Assembly: GCA_017591395.1 (NCBI GenBank)
Contig: WEDG01002835.1
Location: 32,815-96,814, forward strand
Length of the DNA: 64,000 nucleotides
Direction of reading: 5' to 3'
Origin: Schistocephalus solidus
Taxonomy: Eukaryota > Platyhelminthes > Cestoda > Diphyllobothriidea > Diphyllobothriidae
Shown here: piece by piece, positions 37,901 to 47,200 of the stretch
How the letters are laid out: each line of letters opens with the position of its first letter
How positions within the stretch are numbered: position 1 is the stretch's first letter
Position numbers and translations under genes: made by a program
The notes under the pieces: generated by a model
Seen by the model: only the letters and a program-made list of their open reading frames with translations
What the model was told of the DNA's origin: nothing
Database searches by the model: none

Positions 37901-39330
37901 GCGTCTACGTGATTTAATTATTCTTCAAAGCAGGTATCCTTTACTTTCTCTAACAGAAACAACTTTTATAGATAAAACATGATATGCTCCCTAGTTTTGA
38001 CAAACAGGATTCTATAAGAAAAACGAGAACAACATGGGTGCTTCAGCCCCGTTCGGTGACAAAAAATGTCATGTCTGTGTTAATTCGCCTTATTTCCGAT
38101 GGTCAATATGGAAAAAAGCAATTGCTACTTATAAGAGTTTCAGACTGCAACAGGTATAATTTATGTACTTGTCCACTCTCTGAGCGCAACATTTGCTCTG
38201 CAGTACAGCAGAAGGTACTTCGGAATACATTCAGGTCGCCTCAACCGTTACAAATATCGGTAATCTAAATACGCAAACCCGGCACATAGAACTCTAAGCA
38301 TGCTTCAGTCAGCGCTAAAAACCTATATTCCCAGAAAAGGTGACCAGTCAGGTGTTTCGCCGGAGCAGAAGATGGTCACACTGAAGGATTATATATGCGG
38401 GTGAGATGCCAACAAAGATAAGGGAAACTGAGATGACCATTTATGGCCCATTAGTCAGTCAGCGTCTGGATGTTATGAAACCCCAACCCAGGTCCTCTGG
38501 CCATGGAGTGATAAGTAACCCAAAGCCCTCCCATTGAGCTACGGGCGCGTTATCCTGTCGGTTGTTATCGCGTCTGAGCTATTGGATGAACGTCAACGAG
38601 ATATGACGGTAGTGTAGTCCAAATTTTCAAACCTTTGTACCCGGTGATTTTGGACGTCCTTAGCGCACGATTAGACAAAGGAAGCAATCGGTTTCTAACT
38701 TGAGCTCTCAGGGTTTGGCAGAGTTCGCCCGGTGACGAGGAACACTGTTGGGCGATAGGATGCCACATGCGAAGTCCCTGACTGGTACAACATTCAACTG
38801 ACGATTGCGAAGTATACAAGAGTATATCGGCTCTTCCTCCAAACTGGAAGCAGAGAAACCAACTTTGCAATCAAATAAAGTCTAGGCTAGCCGTTCCCCT
38901 GAATTTTTTTAGTATCCCAGCACTGTGAGCTACATCCCTCCTCTGTCCTCAGATTGCACATCCAAAAGTGGCCAAGCGGGCCTCCTCTCGGAACCTCGCC
39001 ATAACTGCCTACACAAAAAGAGAGCAACCAAAGCCTACGGCAAAATCTCCGGGGCTAATACGCGATCGCACTGTCAATGCTTTTTCTACGGCTCCCCTCG
39101 ACGGTAAACGAAAAACGCTAAAGCGATCAAAGAGTAATCTGGCTCCGCGGTCTCGACAACAGCCCTCCGCGGTAAACGCAAATGCAACTCCACTTGAAAG
39201 GCTGACGCCAGCCTTCACCCCTCGTACGCTTCGTCTTCGCAGGACGACACATCTACCTCGCCTCAAATCTACCGAACCACCCGCGTTTCCCAGCATCACC
39301 ACAGGTCCTGTGTGGACAAACATTTATTAA
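16516..39330 (+). CDS. AGBL5: Cytosolic carboxypeptidase 5-like (tubulin deglutamylase), 5'-partial
   Basis: M14-family metallocarboxypeptidase of the CCP5 type, which removes glutamates, including branch-point glutamates, from tubulin side chains in cytoplasm and cilia. Ten exons join with matching splice phases: 16516-16969, 19939-20547, 22410-22930, 23284-23528, 27483-27727, 28435-28633, 32310-32740, 34409-35208, 37518-37797 and 38953-39330. Together they give about 1,386 residues with one stop. The zinc and catalytic set is complete: HPGE (exon 2), YIDLHGH (exon 5), the catalytic Glu in YTIEANYN (exon 6), and substrate-binding SRGVNLNR (exon 2). The first visible residues (WKRIKEEP...) match an internal point of vertebrate CCP5, so the start and part of the N-terminal beta-sandwich lie outside. 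An insertion of about 420 residues splits the catalytic domain, against about 90 in human CCP5. The C-terminus is long, Ser/Lys/Arg-rich and poorly conserved. The family call is secure; some exon edges are my inference. Confidence 0.88.
16970..19938 (+). other. CCP5 intron A with a dispersed repeat
   Basis: About 3 kb, AT-rich except for a GC-richer dispersed repeat at 18,187-18,575. I see no other gene. Confidence 0.75.
18187..18575 (+). repeat. Dispersed ~390-bp repeat, copy 1
   Basis: Shares GCCCCCTAAACGGG, CCCATAACAAATGCCGAA, GGTAGATGCAGTGCAA and a 3' block around GGTGGACCTCGTCGAAAT with copies at 46,915-47,330 (plus), 43,265-43,565 (minus) and a 3' piece at 30,640-30,720. The copies are diverged, with scattered indels. 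I see no coding frame conserved between them, nor box A/box B. The family is unknown to me. Confidence 0.75.
19939..20547 (+). CDS. AGBL5: CCP5 exon B: first half of catalytic domain
   Basis: The acceptor TTCTCATTTAG is strong. The exon opens with [16 protein letters not shown], which carries two zinc ligands (His and Glu). It continues with [12 protein letters not shown] and SRGVNLNR, then leaves the conserved core after LIAYHH and enters the large insertion. The donor I chose (TCG/GTAACT) is in phase 0; the frame stays open only to 20,592. Confidence 0.88.
20548..22409 (+). other. CCP5 intron B
   Basis: About 1.9 kb. The frame left open after the donor ends at 20,592. I see no repeat or gene that I can name. 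Confidence 0.65.
22410..22930 (+). CDS. AGBL5: CCP5 exon C: insertion segment (Ser/Thr-rich)
   Basis: Open from the acceptor CACCTCTAG to the donor AAAAAG/GTCTGT (phase 2). It encodes about 174 residues rich in Ser, Thr and charged residues, with an EEEE run and no recognisable domain. It is assigned to CCP5 because its entry and exit phases match the flanking exons. It could instead be a chance open frame, but the length and fit argue for an exon. Confidence 0.6.
22931..23283 (+). other. CCP5 intron C
   Basis: About 350 bp of AT-rich sequence between exons C and D. Nothing is recognised in it. Confidence 0.55.
23284..23528 (+). CDS. AGBL5: CCP5 exon D: insertion segment
   Basis: Acceptor GGTTTCACTGGCAG, entry phase 2, donor CTTG/GTAAAT, exit phase 1. 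The phases fit exon C and exon E exactly. It encodes about 82 residues with no recognised domain, including a Gln/Lys-rich, possibly helical stretch ([17 protein letters not shown]). Confidence 0.58.
23529..27482 (+). other. CCP5 intron D
   Basis: About 4 kb. It contains open frames near 24,152-24,457 and 25,138-25,488, but neither is needed: exon D and exon E already join in phase. I cannot name a repeat here. Confidence 0.65.
27483..27727 (+). CDS. AGBL5: CCP5 exon E: YIDLHGH zinc-ligand exon
   Basis: Begins after a TTTTTTTAG acceptor. The first ~55 residues finish the insertion and are followed by [19 protein letters not shown]. This carries the third zinc-binding His in the motif typical of cytosolic carboxypeptidases. 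The donor is ATG/GTATGA (phase 0). Confidence 0.88.
27728..28434 (+). other. CCP5 intron E
   Basis: About 700 bp. Nothing is recognised beyond a pyrimidine-rich 3' end. Confidence 0.8.
28435..28633 (+). CDS. AGBL5: CCP5 exon F: catalytic Glu exon
   Basis: Acceptor TTACACAAAAG, phase 0. It encodes [27 protein letters not shown] and [12 protein letters not shown], which aligns along its whole length with vertebrate CCP5 and contains the catalytic Glu. The donor splits the Gly codon (phase 1). Confidence 0.92.
30640..30720 (+). repeat. Dispersed repeat family, 3' fragment
   Basis: Matches the 3' block of the repeat at 18,187-18,575 (CACATCACCGTCCCTGCGCC..., GGTGAACCTCATCGAAATC). The sequence 5' of it (30,420-30,640) may belong to a longer diverged copy, but I cannot align it with confidence. 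Confidence 0.55.
31925..32110. repeat. Satellite-unit remnant with 31-nt inverted repeat
   Basis: The stretch around 31,984-32,020 resembles the satellite segment CCGTTGTGCCCTGGAGCTCA and what follows it. No tRNA-like or ribozyme part remains. Arms at 31,970-32,000 and 32,064-32,094 are reverse complements with about three differences and a 63-nt loop, so a partly inverted second copy is likely. Confidence 0.6.
32310..32740 (+). CDS. AGBL5: CCP5 exon G: end of catalytic domain
   Basis: Acceptor TTTTCTCATAG, phase 1, restoring [31 protein letters not shown] marks the end of the conserved catalytic domain. I place the donor at AAG/GTGGGT (32,741, phase 0); without it the frame would stop at 32,833. 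Confidence 0.85.
32741..34408 (+). other. CCP5 intron G
   Basis: About 1.7 kb, somewhat GC-richer around 33,080-33,600. I recognise no gene or named repeat. Confidence 0.65.
34409..35208 (+). CDS. AGBL5: CCP5 exon H: long C-terminal tail exon
   Basis: Acceptor TTTTTCGTTTGCCTCAAAG, phase 0, opening with LLRNWARRH, which resembles the segment after the catalytic domain in vertebrate CCP5. The rest is low-complexity. It includes two related repeats around [12 protein letters not shown] and [12 protein letters not shown] and a Lys-rich patch ([10 protein letters not shown]) that could be a nuclear signal. The donor ACC/GTAAGT is strong, phase 2. Confidence 0.72.
35209..37517 (+). other. CCP5 intron H
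   Basis: About 2.3 kb without a gene or repeat that I can support. Confidence 0.65.
37518..37797 (+). CDS. AGBL5: CCP5 exon I: C-terminal tail
   Basis: Acceptor CCTCCTGTCCCGCAG in the required phase 2, donor CCAAAG/GTACGT in phase 0. It encodes about 93 residues, basic and Pro/Ser/Thr-rich at first and then [16 protein letters not shown], a likely helix. Assignment rests on phase and open frame. Confidence 0.65.
37798..38952 (+). other. CCP5 intron I with a solitary satellite unit
   Basis: About 1.15 kb. The only structure recognised is the diverged single unit at 38,395-38,580. Confidence 0.65.
38395..38580 (-). repeat. Solitary diverged copy of the tRNA-like/ribozyme unit
   Basis: The plus strand has CAACAAAGATAAGGGAAACT, ATGACCATTTATGGCCCATT and then CCATTGAGCTACGGGC and CTGTCGGTTG, in the same order as the array. 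The CTGATGA core is lost, and box B has been degraded. It shows that the repeat moves as single units outside the satellite. Confidence 0.75.
38953..39330 (+). CDS. AGBL5: CCP5 last exon
   Basis: Acceptor CTCTGTCCTCAG, phase 0, ending at TAA 39,328-39,330. It encodes 125 very basic residues (many Arg, Lys, Pro, Thr), as in the tails of vertebrate CCP5 proteins. No AATAAA lies close behind; the first I see is near 39,838. Confidence 0.68.
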   Translation: MAHPKVAKRASSRNLAITAYTKREQPKPTAKSPGLIRDRTVNAFSTAPLDGKRKTLKRSKSNLAPRSRQQPSAVNANATPLERLTPAFTPRTLRLRRTTHLPRLKSTEPPAFPSITTGPVWTNIY

Positions 39331-40536
39331 ACATAACTATATGCAAAAGGAACCAACCAAACAGCCGTGTATAGCGTAAATCGACTTTGCTGTGAAAGTA
39401 CCCGTGAGCAAAGAGGGCCCACACAAGGGCAAACAATCTTTGCTCAGAGCAATCCGTTTTTCAGGATGGTTACTTCCAAGTTTTACACTGTGACTACAAA
39501 GCTCGCACCCGTGCTTCAACAGTGTTCCATTACAACAAGCGTACGTACGGTACTATCTGTAGGTAAGTACGTGAAAGGGTCCCGGGCTAAATGACTGTAA
39601 AAAAGACTTCCACATTTTCGGCCTGATTTTCATTTGGGCCCTGGTTTTGCTCGTTGAGGAGAGATAGCAAAGCGGCCTAACGACTGACAAGCAACTGATG
39701 AGATTGTGAAGTTTTTCAGAGCTGTGAATCAGAAGACTGCAATTACTTTTTGGGCGTATTTCTTAAGTTGGCATCGCACTCCGCTCGGATAGTCTTTCTT
39801 AGGCCTCCACAGTGGTGTCTTCATTTACGCCCTTAAAAATAAAAGTGAAACTACGCGACTCTGCAGCCAAGGACATGGGGAAACATGAATTACTATGTCT
39901 GACTATTTCATTAGAGGGTTAGGTGGGCAGACAATTCGGGTTTGAATCTGGGTTCAGTTGGCTACTATCGGGATTATCCCGAGATTGATTTCAGGACGGA
40001 ATATGGGCATCTCGTTTTCTTTGGGACTCAAGTCTGGAACTCGCGAAAAAAACGTTGAGACGGTGTAAAAGGGAGAGGCCACAAAAGCCAAAGAAATTAT
40101 GGTAACGGCTTCTAACTATTGTTGAGCCGAGGGTCTCCGAAGGAAATGGTCTAAAGGAAGGCGCGGATTTCCTAGTGGATTTAAACACGCCCAGTTCTGA
40201 ATCTCCATCTGCAGCAATAATAAGGGTTTTATTATGAGTTAGCAAATTCGTAGCTGTGCCCATTGTCTAACGACGCCTCAGAAAAGATTTCGAGTTTTGC
40301 TCAAGTAATGCATAATTGAGTCTCCATCGAACAGACACGATTATCCTAATTTACAAACAGATAGTTTGGAAACTAAGCCAAACACAAGGAAACAAGTCAG
40401 CTTCGGGAAACTGCAGCTGATAAATCTATGGCATGATAATTACGGCCCTTAAGTCCACATCTAGCATATAAACGGCCGTCTGGTGCAGGTAGTAGCTGGT
40501 AAAGAGAACAAAGGCTTCTTATTACAAAATAAATGC
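39331..40536. other. Intergenic region between convergent CCP5 and METTL16
   Basis: 1.2 kb separating two stop codons that face each other. The only canonical AATAAA noted on the plus strand is near 39,838. On the minus strand an AATAAG lies about 15 nt after the METTL16 stop. Nothing else is recognised. Confidence 0.6.
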
Positions 40537-41208
40537 TCACTTAAGTTTATTTTTAAGATAAAAAAGGACTCTGTTAGCGGCCTCTCTGTCCTTGCCGTCA
40601 AGACACTCTATTTTCACAATAAGTTTGTCATTAGCCAAATCACCGGCATCGCTCGCCGCCCCTCTCCCATCAGGCGTTTCGCCTGACACAAATTCCTCCT
40701 CTTCTTCCTCATCGCCGCATCCATGCAGCTCCGATTCTACATAGACATTTGCGCGCAAGAGAAGTGGCAGGTCCGAGGCGACCGTGGCAAGGACGTCAGT
40801 GTGATCCGCATTCAAGCTGATCTGATCATCTGATTCCAGCTCTTCAATCCAGGCCTCGCCTTCCTCACAGAGGCGCTGGAGACGGGCGCGTTTGGCAGCG
40901 AATTCCGTATTCAGCTCTTCCACCATCGCCTGTTTTGACGTTTGCACTTCGTTGGTAGTTAGCAGCGGAGTCGTGGCTGTCTCATGCGGCCTCTTCAGTG
41001 AAACCTCGGTGGGGACGGAGTCTGCCGCAGATGACCCAGGACTGGTAGATGTGGAGCACTCCATGAGTTCAGAGTTCGCTGCTAAAGCCTGTCTGCGGAG
41101 AGCTTCTCGGCGTCGCCGACGGGAGTGTGTCCAAGTGTCTTCATGGGCCTCAATGAGCAGATGGTGGCCGCCCAGAATGGCCGGGTTTTTTTGCAGCAGA
41201 ACACGCAT
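40537..41208 (-). CDS. METTL16: METTL16 last exon: C-terminal region
   Basis: Acceptor TTCCTCCCCGAAG, phase 0, and TGA stop at 40,537-40,539. It encodes LIEAHEDTWTHSRRRRRE (matching vertebrate ENSWIHLRRKKRE), an acidic linker with EEEEEE, and the final DKLIVKIECLDGK...VLFYLKNKLK, the RNA-binding end of METTL16. Confidence 0.85.
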   Translation of the reverse strand: MRVLLQKNPAILGGHHLLIEAHEDTWTHSRRRRREALRRQALAANSELMECSTSTSPGSSAADSVPTEVSLKRPHETATTPLLTTNEVQTSKQAMVEELNTEFAAKRARLQRLCEEGEAWIEELESDDQISLNADHTDVLATVASDLPLLLRANVYVESELHGCGDEEEEEEFVSGETPDGRGAASDAGDLANDKLIVKIECLDGKDREAANRVLFYLKNKLK

Positions 41209-44200
41209 CTTCGGGGAGGAACCAAAAGATGGAAATTAGCAAACAAGGAATACTGGCATATACAGTTTGAGGGCGCAGGGGTAGGGAACCATCGTTGAGC
41301 AGAGCTATCGCAAGACTTACCGCAACGGCCGTACGTACGTGGGGCATTCCATACTGTTAAGAAAAGATCGTGGATGCATCTTTGATTAAAAAAAGATTGC
41401 TTGGATGGGATTATAATATTGATTATCATCCAGCATAATTCCAAGATATTTCAGTCACGCTATGATGCTCTTTTTTCAAACCAACGCAAAAACCACACTG
41501 GAAAACTGACGACTTAAGCAGTATGAATTTTACATTCATTTAGGATACAATTATAAATTTAAAAGTATTATACGAAATATCATTTCTTGTGCTCTTTATG
41601 AGTAAATCACGTTTTCTTCAAAGTTTACAATAGAAGATAAAGTGGCTTGCGGTTAACAAAAAACTTGTTTTTAAATTCCTGATGAATTGTGAAACAAACT
41701 CACGGTTCGACTTGCGTATAAGGCTTGGTATCCGCAAGCTGTGCACTCTTCATGCAAGAAAAATCCTACATTCCTCAATGTTATTACGAAGATACCATAT
41801 CGGGTTCATAGTCTTGCGATGGATATGAACCAAGCTGTATACTCTATCAGGAGAAATAATAAATGGACAGACATGATGCCAGTCGAACAAATACTCCACG
41901 GTCTAATAAAAACGTCATAATTTTTTTTAAATTGAAGGCTATCTTATGAAAATAAAATTTGAAGACGTGGCTTGCTACCGGATGAGCGGAAAAAAAGATA
42001 TTTTATGAATATTTTTTTAAAAAAATATGTGGGATTTTTAGGGGTATCGAAAATCGATGGTCAATTGAACATACTCATACTGAGAAAGTTTCATTTTTTC
42101 GCAAGTGTGGTTTTTGCGGACTGTAGGAAAGACAAATATTCCTAGACCAGCATACGGGCGTGATTTTACGATAATTATTATTTAAACCCCGCCTAACTAA
42201 TAATTTCTAGCCAAAAACACATTAAATAACTTCAGTTAGCATGTCATGATATCTGTCACTTACTGTATGTACAAGACGTCGCACATTTACCCCTGATTTT
42301 GCTAGGGTTATCAGTGCCCACCAGTGCCACTGCATTTGAGAGGTAGACCAGTAAAGGCGGGAGGAACTGAGACGATAGATATTCGAGGCTGCAACCGAAC
42401 ACAAACCTACGAGCATATGCACAGTGGACATGCCCATAGACAAGGTCAAGCCAATGGAATAGCAGGAAAATAAAAATATCCAATAAGTTTTTATCAAATT
42501 GGCTGAGGAGGAAGTCTGATGCACAAGGTTAGGACAAAAATTGTCACGGCTTCCTCCGTCTTTGTTGCTCTACCTCAGTCAATGTATTTTTGGTCTCTCT
42601 ACCGCAGGGCAGATGGTCACCAGATCAAGAGACTTATCACCAAGGCGCAGACATATTTTATGTGAGACCCATCAGATAGGTGTGCTTCCATTGCAATCTT
42701 AAAGCCCTATTTACAAGCTCTTGTTCTACTTAGTTGTCGGTATCAGCGTACAAGAGGTGCGTCTATCTCTCGAGGCAGTGGGATTCTTATATTCGAATTA
42801 AATAATGATGCTCATGGGGTGTCATTGGCAATAGCATTGCTTCGGAGGCTGTAAGAAGATAGAAAAGCAATGCTGGGGCTCCCGCCGAAGTCCCGGGAGG
42901 TCGAATGTTTATGCCTGCATTGCAAAGATCTGATTACTTAGAAAAAAAGATGCGGAAGAAGGAGGGCAAATGACGCAAGAAAAGTAGACAACTGGAAGTG
43001 CTTCGTTACGTCCTTCGCGAGCAGTCACAATGATTGTACACCTGCAGATTTCCTTCGTTATAAAAACAGTCTCAGGTAATTGCAGTTGATCGTTTGTCAA
43101 ACATGCTCCAGCACACTGAGTTGAATACATTGCACAACAAGGTGCAGAGTTTGAAAGTGACTCAGTAACCTTTTGAAGTGTACCGTCAGCTCTTTAATTT
43201 TAACACATGGGGTTAAAAGGCACACTGGAACTGTGTAAATGACTGAACATCCAGCGACAATGTCAAATAAATGATAGTCGTGATAGTATACTTGCACTGC
43301 ATCTACCGCACTCTCTCCTCCCTTACCCACCCGTAGCCGGTGTCAAGGCATACTCAAGAAGACCGGATGAGGGGTCAGGCGCAGATAAATCATCTCCCAT
43401 GGAGTGCCCATGTTGAGCAAGCTCCCCATGTTCGGCATTTGTTATGGGACCTCATCCCAAATAACGCTTGCCGTACCCTGATTTGGCCCCTTGTTGGTCC
43501 AGCGCATCTGCCACGAGGCTTGTTTGGGCGGCACACAGGTAGGCGGCAAATACATGTAGACATACAAACGGATAAATTGCATTTGCCAGTTTTCATCATG
43601 CCTAGTCATAGGAATTTTCGGTTCAAGCAATCGGAAAGATTGTGGGTTCTTTAAACTATGGTAAGTGATTGGAATTCGCTCTATGGTCTGATGAATGTAT
43701 GAGAGCTTCCGTGTTCTGCAGAGATTTCATTACAAATATTTCAAAGAGTATCGAGTAAAATTTTTAAAGGTTGAAAGTTTCCGGCACGTTTAAGGGTCAT
43801 GAAAAATTGTTAGGGCTAGCATGCGAGCATTTACCAAGAATGGATAGGCGTTATGTACAAAGTCGAAAGAGATTCAAAATGTCGTTCGGTGGCGACGACG
43901 AAGACTGACAATCTACTAAAGATCAAAAGTAAAAGTGAAATTTCGACAGAGGAGCCAACTGTGCGTCTGGTGGGTATTCAAAGTTGAATAACAATAACGC
44001 AGATATTATTTCAAAAAACGTACATTCAATTGCTTAAATTCTTCAGAAAGCCATTGCAAGAGCGTCTTTCGGTTGTAGGCGGACAAACAGGAGACTCTTT
44101 CGGGAAGAGTAAATGTTAAAGGTGGTCGCCTGAATTTTCTTCTGTTTCGAAATTCAGAGACCTGGGTAAGACGGGATTAAAAGTGACGTTTATTGAATTA

Positions 44201-47200
44201 AAAAAGGATATAATCGTGAAAAATATCACTTTAACACATCTCGAACAGGGATAGCAGCCAAAAGGTAGGACAGAGATTTCGCGGCTAGGTAATGACACTA
44301 TGAGCGACGCAGACCATTAATCGGTCCCCTTAATTCCCTGTGGTTTCTAGTTGTACTCTATTTATCCGATCTAATGGTATAATTTCGTCTAAAAACACTG
44401 GTAGAAGTTCAATGCGAGAGTTCCAGAGCAAATGAGCAATTTGCACGACGGTCACACCTGAAAGCCAGTACCCTGAAGTTCGTGCCCTGAATGCTTGGCT
44501 CCCAAGTTGTTCAATAATCGCGAACGCAATTGTCAAGATAGACAAAAGCATATTTTGCGAACTATTTTCTTCCGGAGATGGCCATCGCTATGTCTATAGA
44601 AGAAAGCACAGGAGTTGCTAACTAAAAATTGTGAAGACACTTTCCCACATGCAAAGTACGGTATCATAGTCTATTTGTGAAAATCAAACAAGCGAATCAG
44701 ATAAATCCCCAAAACACGGGAACTAAATAGTCAAATCAGCAGTGCAATATGTGCGAAACCAAAAGTTCGAGCGGTGACTTTAAAGTTTTGACATTCTGAG
44801 AGTATGAAGTCGTACCGGAAACTTGAAGTTGGGGATGAAAGTCCACGCGACCCCCCATCGCATAACACGACCCTGACACATTTCGTACACCGAGTTCTGA
44901 GTAATCCCTAGTTCGAGCAACTTTTTGCGAAAAAGCGGTACGCTGCGTTTTTTGCCCAACATCAGCGTGAAAACTCTAAAAGAGAGTATGAGACATACGA
45001 CAGAATAAAGACCAAGAAAGCGAATTCAATAAAATCTACAATATAGAGAGGGTCACTAGGGACAAAAAATTAATCAGGTAATGTCACTATATCTGTTGAA
45101 TGCTTGGAGGAGTGTTCAATTATTTTTACTTCAATGACAATCACTTCGGCTCTCGGCTACTAAACGCGTAGCAACTCCCCAAGTCACACCAACCAGCATT
45201 CATTCGCTCGGAAATCGCAGAGATGACATTTTATATAAGGCACTGCAATTTAACCATCACTTTGGAGGATCGACATATCACGCCCGTTGAAATTTATTCA
45301 AGTCACAAATCCGGAGTGTTTTGATCATTTTAAAATAAGTCGGATTTACTATAATGAGCAATGCTTGCAACGGAATTCATACAAATTACTCTCTCTCCCA
45401 CCCTGAATCAGTGGCAAGCCGACTGGAGATGACAGTGGCTCGTAAGGTATGACATTTCTAACCTTGGCTTGTCACGCGCTGTCCCACTACCAGGTGTGAA
45501 GCAACAATGCCACCCGCCATAGCGGCAACTTTAAGACAGGTGCACCGAGTACGCTCAGCTATAAATCGCGGTGTCATGTCGATCAGCTGGACACACTTAC
45601 CCAACAGAACCGGAGAAATTCAGGCTATCTTCTGCAAGTCTGGTTGCGAAACCGACCTCGCCGCCCGGCGTTTGACTTTCCTGTCTGGCTGCGGACGATG
45701 CCGATTTCGCAGGGCAACGAGACAGTGAACGAGTGCTTTCCACAGCGACAGCGTCAGCGACATCAGAAAAGAAGGGGGGATTCGCCATGACGACATCAAT
45801 TCGAAATGGGGATCGACCGCTAAAGTCTGATTTGGACAACTCATCAAAGACCTGATGTAGTGGTGACACCAGCGGGTCGTGTACGCGTAAAACTAAAAAA
45901 TAATAACATTAACCAAATGGCTAGAAAAGTCGGACTGTTTTGACCTATTATACCTTTTAGTCCCTGGGGTTGTATGTGCTTTGCGCATTCTAAACGGGGC
46001 GATGGCTTACGGACGCAGACATCAGGCAGGGAAGGTGATCGATTTTATTCCCCTCGCAGTGTTCTTATCCGGTTTTATAAATTCTGTTCCACCCTTCTGT
46101 AGTAATAGTTCACTTTCTTCCTCTTCAATTTCCCACTGTATATTCTTTAGAGTCACTATGTATGCGAGAAAAAAGGCCACCCATTTGATTAAAAATACAA
46201 TGGTACTATGTTTGAGTAGTCTGAAAACGCCGTTGCCAGTTAACTAGGTGAAACGGTCAAACGCATTAAGACTTCATAACGCTTGTTTTCAGCCACGTAT
46301 GTTTATTAAATTCTCTAAAAAAAGTTATAAATGAGACGCTAGCATCGGAGTTTGAAGTTAGGAAGGTTTAGATAGAACCCCACTGCCAGCAAAAACTACT
46401 CTATGTACTCAGATTAATGTCCCGCTGTCACTATATTTAGTGGAAGTTGAGAAAGTTCAAGCGACCTTTATCATCTGGTGATAATTTTGCGAGTTAATGT
46501 GGGAGGCGACCGCATAACCACTAATGGAAGGAAATAAGGAGACTGTGTGTCAGCAATCGCGCTAAGTTCACTAGCCAGAAGATATTCTGTTATTCAGGGC
46601 CCTGGGAGAACTTAAAATGCTAATGAAAAAGTTAATAGGCAGGTCATTTCTAAGCAATGGTTTTCACTAAAAATCGAAAGCTAAGCTTCTGGTGTCCGTT
46701 TTAATACTAAAGCAGTTTAATGCAGCGGCAGGTTTAGTCATCAGACTGTTTTCATCCTTCAAGATCTGACATTCGTCTGGTCTAATAGGTTTTCTAATTG
46801 TATGCGTTTTTAAAAGTCAGTTGGCAAACACGTCTTCAGTAATTCGCCATCAGGCCGTTACAACTACATGTGGAATTGAATAATGAGCTATGTAAAGAGT
46901 TTATGTGTCTTTCCTGTGTGTGTATGCGTGTTTGCCCCCTAAACGGGACGCGTAGTAAATGCGCCGGAGCAATACGGGGGCTGAATCAGGGTGCGGCAGA
47001 CGTTATTATTCTAAGATGCGGTCCCATAACAAATGCCGAACATGGGGGATGCGCGGGTCAAATATGGGCACGCGTAGGTGCAAGCTAATGCCACACCTCG
47101 CTCTCCCACTCCAAGGGAGATGCTTCAGCTGCGCCCGACCCCGCCGCCGGTCTTCGTGACTATGTCTTGACACCGAGTACATGCGGGTAAGGGAAGAGAG

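Noticed and set aside
42500..42600. Another remnant of the satellite unit
   Set aside because: CTTCCTCCGTCTTTGTTG resembles the unit, but the similarity is short and the flanks do not extend it.
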